Below, in pieces: positions 1 through 6,313 of a stretch of 10,608 bases of DNA. A program made the position numbers and the translations under genes. The notes under the pieces are model-generated. The model saw nothing but the letters and a program-made list of their open reading frames with translations. It searched no databases and was not told the DNA's origin. Every line of letters starts with the position of its first letter. Within the stretch, counting starts at the first letter, position 1. This stretch comes from JACMRI01 sp043778625 (GTDB lineage: Bacteria > Bacteroidota > Bacteroidia > UBA4408): assembly GCA_043778625.1 (NCBI GenBank), contig JAYWFU010000150.1:1-10608 (forward strand), written 5' to 3'.

Positions 1-2
1 AT

Positions 3-416
3 ATTTACAAAACATCAACTAATTTTCAAACCTTTCAAGTGTCTAAACTTAGTAACCAAGCACCTAATTATGCCATGGCAGGTTTTGGAGGAGATGTATA
101 TATTTATGCCACCAAAGGCAATGTGTACAAAACAAGTAATGTAACGGCATTAAAAAATAACACTTCAACTGTAACACAAAACACACGTATTTTTCCAAAT
201 CCAACAGCTGACAACAATATTAATATTACAACATTAAGTTCAGTTAAAAGTTATAGTATAATTAATCCATCTGGAACACTACTTACACACAAAACATTGG
301 ATAACGCTTCAATAAACATAAGTAACCTAACTCCAGGTATATACTTAGTAATGTTATACGATACCAATAATAAATACGTGGATAGTCAAAAATTGATAAA
401 AACAGTAGTTAAATAA
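3..416 (+). CDS. C-terminal part of a T9SS-secreted protein (5' end outside window)
   Basis: The frame is open from the left edge to the TAA at 414-416, so this is the end of a longer gene and the GTG at 39 is not a credible start. The last 75 or so residues form a type A T9SS sorting domain: IFPNPTADNNINI begins it, followed by SYSIINPSGTLL, then ISNLTPGIYLVMLYD and a basic end (KLIKTVVK). In this family the domain directs export through the outer membrane by the type IX system and is removed on the way. Just before it are two short similar stretches, IYKTST (3-20) and GNVYKTSN (about 117-140), which recall the strands of BNR/Asp-box beta-propellers. That fold assignment is weak because so little is visible. 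The protein was probably secreted or surface-attached; its activity cannot be read. The next gene encodes another T9SS substrate but has its own promoter. Confidence 0.88.
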   Translation: MYKTSTNFQTFQVSKLSNQAPNYAMAGFGGDVYIYATKGNVYKTSNVTALKNNTSTVTQNTRIFPNPTADNNINITTLSSVKSYSIINPSGTLLTHKTLDNASINISNLTPGIYLVMLYDTNNKYVDSQKLIKTVVK

Positions 417-469
417 CTGTAATGTGTATAGCCTGTGAATAACTATATAAATGAACAAACTACTTTTAA

Positions 470-500
470 TTGCTTTACAATTAGATATAATGTATGTTTG
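470..500 (+). promoter_or_regulatory. Bacteroidetes-type promoter for the giant surface-protein gene
   Basis: TATGTTTG at 493-500 matches the Bacteroidetes -7 consensus TAnnTTTG exactly. A TTG (-33 element) lies at 470-472, 20 bp upstream, within the usual spacing. Transcription should start near 505-508, giving a leader of about 30 nt before the ATG at 536. The -7 box overlaps the upstream ATG at 494, which argues that 494 is not the start codon. Confidence 0.65.
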
Positions 501-535
501 TATCGATAATTAGAAAGAAATATAAACCCAAACCA

Positions 536-3500
536 ATGATAAACAACTACAAAACCCTCAGAAAGCAATTGTCTAAAATTGCTAAAACGTTATCAATACT
601 AGGTATTGCAACGTTTTCTTTAACTGCTAATGCGCAGTATTGTACATCTACAGCCAATAATGCTTACGATAATATCGGAGCATTTTCTTTTGGCTCATTT
701 AGTAATGTACAAAGTGCTAGCCCTGCGGTAAACAATCCCGCTTCAATAAATTTGTATACTAATTACACTGCGTTAGGGCCAATACAAGCACAGCAAGGCG
801 GGTACTATCCAATTAACATTACGCAAATTAATCAGTATGGCTTTAGCAATTGTACCGCTACAATATACATTGATTTTGACCATAGCGGTACGTTTGATGT
901 TGGAGAAGATGTATATTCAGGAAGTACAAATTCATCAGCGGGAGGTAATGTACTTTCTGCATCAGTACACATCCCTGTTGGTGTAGCTTTAGGTACTACT
1001 CGATTACGTGTAGTATTAATTGAAAATAGTAGCCCAACACCGTGTGGTAGTTATTCGTACGGTGAAACCGAGGATTATAAAATTAAAATCGTAGCGGGTT
1101 CAGCTTGTATGCCCACACCAATTGCTGGTACAATTAATATTGCTGATACTGCCGTATGTGCGGGTACTCAATTAAGTTTATCTCTAATGGGTAATTCTCA
1201 AGGGATAGGTACAACATTTGAGTGGGAAACATCTGCTGATGGTACAACAAGTTGGGCATCAACAGGCGATACATTACCATCTATTACTACTTACGGGCCT
1301 TCGGATTCAATTTTTCACAGGGTTAAAGTTTCGTGTAATGGAGGTGTTCCGTCGTATACTACTGTAACTAAAATAAAGGCTGCTCCTAACTACGCATGTT
1401 ATTGTTCATCAAACTTAGGTACTAATTGCAATAGCTCTATATTAAATGTATCATTATCAAATACTACTTTAAATAATACCACAAGTTGTACAAATGGCTA
1501 CACAAGCTATTATCCCAGTACTATTGGTACTACAGCTAATTTAATGCAAGCATCAACTTATAATCTTACACTTAATATATCTTCAGCTAGTTCTGCAGGT
1601 GTATGGATAGATTTTGACCAATCAGGAACATTTGATGGCACAGAATATTTTCCAGTAACGTTAACTCCTACCAGTGGGGTGGCTACTATTTCAGTACCTA
1701 CTAATGCTCCATTAGGTAAAACAGGTATGCGAGTACGCTTAGCAACCTATAGTTTTATAAGTATCAATTCATATAGTGCTTGTAGTAACTTTTATGCTGG
1801 CGAAACTGAAGACTATGTAATAACAATAGCTGCAGGTGTTGCATGTGTAGGAACCCCTACAGCGGGTACATTAAGCTCAAACTCTACAGCGCTTTGCCCA
1901 TCAGAAACTACTACAATTACGCTAGCTGGTCAAACGCAAGGTGTAAACATACACACCGTTTGGGAATCATCAGCTGATGGCGTAACTGGGTGGACTGCTA
2001 CAGGTGATAGTTCAGTAAGTTTATTGACATTTGCCCCAAGCGACTCTGCATTTTATAGAATTGCGGTAGATTGTAATGGTGGAGCACCAGTGTATACTAA
2101 CGTTATTAAATTAACAGTTGCTCCCAGCTATTTTTGCTATTGCACCTCAAATTTAGGAGGTAGTTGTGGTTTGGGTGATATTAAAAGTTTTAGTATTACA
2201 TCAACAACTCTTAGTAATTTGAATTCAGGCTGTGGTACTAATTTTGGCATTGATAATTATAATAAATATCCAGCAAGTGGTGCTACTACTGCTACACTTA
2301 CTCAAGCAAGTACGTATACTTTTAATGGTACTTTTGAACCTAGTGTACAGCAAGCAGGCGTTTGGATTGATTATGACCAAAGTGGGACTTTTGATGGTAA
2401 CGAATATTACCAATGGTCAGCTCCATCAGCAAATAGTACGGGATTAATAATTACAATACCAGCTAATGCATTGGTAGGTAAAACTGGCTTACGTGTTCGT
2501 TCACGTGCTACTAACTTCAACAACAGTTGCCAAACTTTTGGTTCAGGTGAAACTGAAGATTATGTTATAACTATTGGCGCAGGTGTACCTTGTGCAGGCA
2601 CACCAACAGCAGGTATATTAAGTGCTACAGACTTAACACCTTGCCCAAGTACTTATGACACACTAACATTAACTGGTGCTACTTCTGCCATAGGTATTGC
2701 TTACGAATGGCAAACATCAGTTGACAATACTAACTGGACAGCTACTGGAGATTCAACTACACAATCTTTTGATTTTGGTATAACAGCCGGTGATAGTATT
2801 TATTATCGTGTAAAAGTTACTTGTAATAATGGAGCTCCGGTATACACTAATGTTGTTAAGCTAAAAGCAAATCCAAATTTTTACCAATGTTATTGTGCTA
2901 CAGCCTCAAGTTATGCGGATGATAATATAGGTAAATTTGCTTTTGGTACATTTAATAATACACAAAGTATTACCCCATCGGTTAACAATACAAATAGTAC
3001 AGCTTTGTACACTGATTATACTACCCTAGGTCCAATAGTGGCACAGCAAGCGCTTTCATATCCAATAAATATTACTCAAATATCAAAATTCAATTTTTCT
3101 AACGCATGTAATGTAAAAATATTTATTGATTATGACCACAGCGGTACTTATGACTTTGGTGAAGATGTGTATTCAGCAAGTACGTTAACAGGTTCAAACA
3201 CTAATGTGTTAACGGGCAACGTAACTATTCCTACAAGTGCTTTAATAGGTACTACTGGTTTACGAGTAGTATTAAGCTATGGTACTTGGTCTACAGTTCA
3301 ATCATGCGGTAATTATTATGCTGGCGAAACTGAAGATTATGTAATAAACATAACACCTGGCGTGCCGTGTGCAGGAGTACCTACAGCGGGTACAATTAAT
3401 ACTACAGATACCGCTATTTGCGCAGGTACTCAATTAAACTTAACAGCAAGTGGTTACACACAAGCGGTAGGTATTTTAACTGAGTGGGAAACATCAGCCG

Positions 3501-5881
3501 ATGGCGTAACAGGCTGGTCAGCTACAGGAGATACAACAGCAACAATTTCAACTTATGGTCCATCTGATTCTATTTATTACAGAGTTAAAGTTACGTGTAG
3601 TGGAGGAGCACCAGTATATACTTTAGTAACTAAAGTTAAGGCAAGCCCAACCTATGCTTGTTATTGCTCAAGTAATTTAGGTGTTGATTGTAGCACCCCA
3701 ATTACTAACGTTACAATAGTAGGTACAACACTTAACAATACATCTACATGTGCTGGAGGTTATAGTTCATACTATCCAGCAACAAGTACTACTACCGCTA
3801 ATTTAATGCAAGCGGTTAGTTATACACTTAACGTGGCTGCTAATGCAAGTTTTGGTACAGCCATTGTAGGTGTTTGGATTGATTATGACCAATCAGGAAG
3901 CTTTGATGGTACTGAATATACGCCTATAATATCAGGTACAGCAACTATTACCACTCCCGCAAATGCGTTACTTGGTAAAACAGGTATGCGAGTACGTACT
4001 ACCCCTTATACTTTCGTTACTATGAACGGTTCAAGTGCATGTAGTAACTTATATGCAGGTGAAACTGAAGATTATGTAATAAATATTGTAGCGGGTACAC
4101 CTTGTGCAGGTACGCCTACAGCAGGTACATTAACAGCATCAACTACTGCAATGTGTCCATCTGATATTACCACTATAACACTTGCAGGTAATACTCAAGC
4201 ATTAAATATTCATACAGTTTGGGAAACTTCAATTGATGGAATAACATGGACAGCTACTGGAGATTCATCAATTACATTGCAGGAGTATGCACCAAGTGAT
4301 AGTGCTTACTACCGTGTAGCAGTTGATTGTAACGGAGGTGCGCCAGTATACACTAACGTTGTAAAACTTACTTTAGCACCAGCTAACCTATGTTATTGTA
4401 CCTCAAGTTTAGGAGGCCAATGCGGTTATGCACATATTGAAGGAGTAGAAATTACAAATACTACATTAAGTAACTTAGTTAATGGCTGTGGTAATAATGG
4501 CGGTATAAATAATTACAATAAATATCCAGCTACTGGTGCAACAACAGCATCATTAACACAAACAGCTAATTACACTATACAAGGTGTTTTTGAGCAAAAT
4601 GTTCAGCAAGCAGCTGTATGGATAGATTATGATCAAAGCGGAACATTTGATGCAAACGAGATGACTATTTGGAATACTCCATCTGCAACATTATCAGCAG
4701 CAACATTTACAATACCTGTAACAGCATTACCAGGCGTAACGGGTATGCGAGTGCGCTCAAGAGCTTCGTCATTCGGAACAATTGATCCTTGTAATTACAA
4801 TTATGATGGTGAAACAGAAGATTATCAAGTAACTATTGTTGCCGCTGCGCCTTGTGCTGGTACGCCTACAGCAGGTACTGTTACCGCAACAGCAGGCTTG
4901 TTATGTGCTAATACAGAAGCTTTACTATCAATAAATGGTACTACTGTAGGATTGGGCATTAACAAAGATTGGGAAGAATCATCGGACGGAATAAACTGGA
5001 CCTCAACAGGATACGGTACATCTACTTATTCAGTAGTAGCGCCTGCTGATAGTATATTTTATCGCGTAGCTGTTAATTGTAATGCAGGTACTACAGTGTA
5101 TACTAACGTTATTAAAATAGCATTAAATACCAATTTCTTAGATTGTTATTGCTCAGCTAATTTACATGGTAACGCTGGGTATCCTTCTATTGATACTACT
5201 GTTATAGTTAATACCACATTTGTAAATAATGCAGGAGGTATGACTAGTAATACATCAGTAGGATATTCAAAGTTTGCTACCACAGCTACTTTATTTATAG
5301 ACAGTACCTATACTATAGATGTAAAAATGATAGCGAATGCTAATATATCAATGTGGATAGATTATAATAGGAATGGTTTATTTGATGCTACTGAATGGAC
5401 GCAAATAGCTGCAAATACTGTAAGCGGTAGTAACCTAGCTTCGTTTACAATACCAGCTACCGCTATGATAGGTAAAACAGGTATGAGAGTTCGTACCAAT
5501 TTATACGGTACTAATGATTCTACCAGTGCTTGTAGTAACTTCTATTATGGTGAAACTGAGGATTATGTAGTTAAAATTGACACTGCAGCAACAGTTCCTC
5601 CAGTTGCAATAGCTAAGCAATTAGCGGGTGTAAGTTTTGTAGCTTACCCTAACCCAACCATGGATATAGTAACTATAGCCATTCAAGGTAACACAACAGC
5701 TGCCGTTAAATGCGAAGTGTTAAATAATTTAGGACAAGTAGTATACACTAATACCACTAAGCAATTAAATGGTGTTGAAAAACTAAAAGTTGATTTATCA
5801 AACTATGCAAGTGGTTCGTATACAATACGTGTTGTATCAAACAATAACGTAACTGTAAAGCGAGTTATGCTACAACGCTAA
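536..5881 (+). CDS. Giant T9SS-secreted multi-GEVED-domain surface protein
   Basis: This 1781-aa protein begins with a signal peptide (residues 1-33: basic N-region, hydrophobic LSILGIATFSLT, cleavage after ANA). I chose ATG 536 over the in-frame ATG 494 because 494 lies inside the promoter and would add a charged extension before the signal. The mature part has seven modules of 244-257 aa starting at about residues 35, 289, 535, 786, 1043, 1287 and 1538. Each has a cysteine-containing start (CYCSS in most), a beta-rich stretch, an EF-hand-like loop of the form DYDQSGTFDxxE, an LRVRV-like strand and the GETEDY motif typical of GEVED domains (PF20009-like). Modules 1-6 each continue into an Ig-like linker (CAGTPTAGT, then W.TS.DG..W..TGDS, then YRV.V.CNGGAPVYTNV). 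From about residue 1700 to the end lies a type A T9SS sorting domain (YPNPTMDIVTI, then LSNYASGSYTIRVV). It should be exported and surface-anchored or released. An adhesive or scaffold role is inferred from the architecture; I see no catalytic domain. Confidence 0.93.
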   Translation: MINNYKTLRKQLSKIAKTLSILGIATFSLTANAQYCTSTANNAYDNIGAFSFGSFSNVQSASPAVNNPASINLYTNYTALGPIQAQQGGYYPINITQINQYGFSNCTATIYIDFDHSGTFDVGEDVYSGSTNSSAGGNVLSASVHIPVGVALGTTRLRVVLIENSSPTPCGSYSYGETEDYKIKIVAGSACMPTPIAGTINIADTAVCAGTQLSLSLMGNSQGIGTTFEWETSADGTTSWASTGDTLPSITTYGPSDSIFHRVKVSCNGGVPSYTTVTKIKAAPNYACYCSSNLGTNCNSSILNVSLSNTTLNNTTSCTNGYTSYYPSTIGTTANLMQASTYNLTLNISSASSAGVWIDFDQSGTFDGTEYFPVTLTPTSGVATISVPTNAPLGKTGMRVRLATYSFISINSYSACSNFYAGETEDYVITIAAGVACVGTPTAGTLSSNSTALCPSETTTITLAGQTQGVNIHTVWESSADGVTGWTATGDSSVSLLTFAPSDSAFYRIAVDCNGGAPVYTNVIKLTVAPSYFCYCTSNLGGSCGLGDIKSFSITSTTLSNLNSGCGTNFGIDNYNKYPASGATTATLTQASTYTFNGTFEPSVQQAGVWIDYDQSGTFDGNEYYQWSAPSANSTGLIITIPANALVGKTGLRVRSRATNFNNSCQTFGSGETEDYVITIGAGVPCAGTPTAGILSATDLTPCPSTYDTLTLTGATSAIGIAYEWQTSVDNTNWTATGDSTTQSFDFGITAGDSIYYRVKVTCNNGAPVYTNVVKLKANPNFYQCYCATASSYADDNIGKFAFGTFNNTQSITPSVNNTNSTALYTDYTTLGPIVAQQALSYPINITQISKFNFSNACNVKIFIDYDHSGTYDFGEDVYSASTLTGSNTNVLTGNVTIPTSALIGTTGLRVVLSYGTWSTVQSCGNYYAGETEDYVINITPGVPCAGVPTAGTINTTDTAICAGTQLNLTASGYTQAVGILTEWETSADGVTGWSATGDTTATISTYGPSDSIYYRVKVTCSGGAPVYTLVTKVKASPTYACYCSSNLGVDCSTPITNVTIVGTTLNNTSTCAGGYSSYYPATSTTTANLMQAVSYTLNVAANASFGTAIVGVWIDYDQSGSFDGTEYTPIISGTATITTPANALLGKTGMRVRTTPYTFVTMNGSSACSNLYAGETEDYVINIVAGTPCAGTPTAGTLTASTTAMCPSDITTITLAGNTQALNIHTVWETSIDGITWTATGDSSITLQEYAPSDSAYYRVAVDCNGGAPVYTNVVKLTLAPANLCYCTSSLGGQCGYAHIEGVEITNTTLSNLVNGCGNNGGINNYNKYPATGATTASLTQTANYTIQGVFEQNVQQAAVWIDYDQSGTFDANEMTIWNTPSATLSAATFTIPVTALPGVTGMRVRSRASSFGTIDPCNYNYDGETEDYQVTIVAAAPCAGTPTAGTVTATAGLLCANTEALLSINGTTVGLGINKDWEESSDGINWTSTGYGTSTYSVVAPADSIFYRVAVNCNAGTTVYTNVIKIALNTNFLDCYCSANLHGNAGYPSIDTTVIVNTTFVNNAGGMTSNTSVGYSKFATTATLFIDSTYTIDVKMIANANISMWIDYNRNGLFDATEWTQIAANTVSGSNLASFTIPATAMIGKTGMRVRTNLYGTNDSTSACSNFYYGETEDYVVKIDTAATVPPVAIAKQLAGVSFVAYPNPTMDIVTIAIQGNTTAAVKCEVLNNLGQVVYTNTTKQLNGVEKLKVDLSNYASGSYTIRVVSNNNVTVKRVMLQR
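638..2890 (+). repeat. First copy of the three-module superunit (modules 1-3)
   Basis: This stretch codes for modules 1, 2 and 3 (types A, B, C) of the giant protein. Type A carries DNIGAFSFGSF and ALGPIQAQQ, type B carries CYCSSNLG with TTLNNTTSC and SYYP, and type C carries CYCTSNLGG with NYNKYPASGATTA. The same three types recur in the same order about 2.26 kb downstream. The copies are clearly alike as protein but differ at many silent positions, so the duplication is not recent. Confidence 0.85.
2891..5146 (+). repeat. Second copy of the three-module superunit (modules 4-6)
   Basis: Modules 4, 5 and 6 repeat types A, B and C in order. Matching start residues are offset by 751 (35 to 786), 754 (289 to 1043) and 752 (535 to 1287) residues. 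Type-specific words are shared with the first copy: DDNIGKFAFGTF and TLGPIVAQQ in module 4, TTLNNTSTC and SYYPAT in module 5, NYNKYPATGATTA in module 6. A seventh, less similar module (5147 to about 5580, with DYNRNGLFDATE) follows before the sorting domain. Confidence 0.85.
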
Positions 5882-5907
5882 GCTAAATAGATTAGATTTA
5901 AGCCAAA

Positions 5908-5943
5908 AAAAAATCTCCTTGCAAAATTGCAAGGAGATTTTTT
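5908..5943 (+). terminator. Strong hairpin terminator after the giant surface-protein gene
   Basis: The arms 5908-5922 and 5929-5943 form a perfect 15-bp stem with core ATCTCCTTGC / GCAAGGAGAT and a 6-nt loop, starting 27 bp after the stop at 5881. The 3' arm ends in a T run, and the 5' arm is preceded by an A run (5905-5913), so the structure could work in both directions. It separates the surface-protein gene from the metH leader. Confidence 0.88.
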
Positions 5944-6007
5944 GTAGTATAAATAATAATTTTAATTTAAAAAAGATGTATTAGTATTTTTAAACAACAC
6001 TTAATAT

Positions 6008-6039
6008 AACTATATTTGTAACACAATATAAATATAGTT
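6008..6039. repeat. Perfect 10-bp inverted repeat at the metH promoter
   Basis: AACTATATTT (6008-6017) is mirrored exactly by AAATATAGTT (6030-6039) with a 12-bp spacer. The left arm contains most of the -7 element, and the right arm falls just after the expected transcription start. It could be an operator for a dimeric repressor, or a hairpin at the 5' end of the transcript. No regulator is encoded in this window, and the AT-rich setting makes chance occurrence possible. Confidence 0.4.
6011..6018 (+). promoter_or_regulatory. Probable -7 promoter element for the metH leader
   Basis: TATATTTG matches the Bacteroidetes -7 consensus TAnnTTTG exactly. The start of transcription would be near 6024, about 40 nt before the riboswitch. 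The -33 region (5987-5991, TTTTT) lacks a clear TTG, so only half of the promoter is convincing. Confidence 0.5.
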
Positions 6040-6063
6040 CTTACTATTACATAATTACAACAG

Positions 6064-6177
6064 CTTATCAAGAAAGGAAGAGGGAAAAGCCCTATGATGC
6101 CTTGGCAACCCTGAGTTTAGTTAGTATTTTAACTAAAAAAAGAAGGTGCCAATTCTTACATTTAATGTACAGATAAG
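6064..6177 (+). ncRNA. SAM-I (S-box) riboswitch aptamer
   Basis: The conserved S-box landmarks occur in order: CTTATCAAGA at the start, GAGGGAAAAGCCCTATGATG, then GGCAACC, then GAAGGTGCCAATTC, and a closing GATAAG. P1 pairs 6064-6069 (CTTATC) with 6172-6177 (GATAAG). P3 pairs 6116-6123 with 6130-6137 (8 bp, all canonical). P4 can form at 6157-6161 / 6165-6169. In known S-box RNAs this fold binds S-adenosylmethionine and shuts off downstream methionine genes. Here it lies upstream of metH, a fitting target. The class assignment rests on pattern recognition; covariance scoring was not possible. Confidence 0.93.
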
Positions 6178-6245
6178 TCAGAAATAAAAAATAATAAATA
6201 CTCACTTAGTTGGGTACACTAATTATACAAATCCTTTCTGGCTTA
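6174..6245 (+). promoter_or_regulatory. Antiterminator pairing of the SAM riboswitch
   Basis: UAAGUCAGAAA (6174-6184) can pair with UUUCUGGCUUA (6235-6245) over 11 bp with a single U-G wobble. The upstream strand takes the last four bases of the P1 3' strand. The downstream strand takes the 5' arm of the terminator. The helix therefore cannot coexist with either P1 or the terminator, as expected of an S-box antiterminator. The 50 nt between the two strands are A/T-rich and show nothing else. Confidence 0.75.
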
Positions 6246-6267
6246 GGCTTCGGAGAGGATTTTTTTT
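6229..6267 (+). terminator. Attenuator terminator of the metH leader
   Basis: The 5' arm AAATCCTTTCTG (6229-6240) pairs with the 3' arm CGGAGAGGATTT (6251-6262) to form a stem of about 12 bp with two G-U wobbles, followed by a T run to 6267. It lies 47 nt upstream of the metH start. It should form when SAM holds P1 closed and be disrupted by the antiterminator when SAM is low. Confidence 0.85.
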
Positions 6268-6313
6268 GTTTCAACACATACTACTTATTTACACACTATT
6301 TTACACATATACT

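Noticed and set aside
39..41. GTG start for the first gene
   Set aside because: The frame is open to the left edge and the visible protein is only the C-terminal end of a secreted protein, which needs an upstream signal peptide.
402..420. Weak inverted repeat around the stop of the first gene as a terminator
   Set aside because: Only about 5 bp of perfect stem and no T run; not enough to call.
494..535. Extra 14 N-terminal codons for the giant protein from ATG 494
   Set aside because: The codon sits inside a consensus -7 promoter element, and the extension puts a charged stretch before a good signal peptide.
2225..2447. Short overlapping frames on both strands within module 3 of the giant gene
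   Set aside because: Low-complexity I/L-rich or S/T-rich products in alternative frames of a repeat-rich gene; no start signals.
638..5584. Regularly spaced repeats considered as a CRISPR-like or satellite array
   Set aside because: The period is about 750 bp, in frame, conserved as protein rather than DNA, so these are protein domains.
6266..6313. TTG-started N-terminal extension of MetH
   Set aside because: It begins in the T run of the attenuator terminator. The MetH family start is matched well by ATG 6314, giving 1226 aa.
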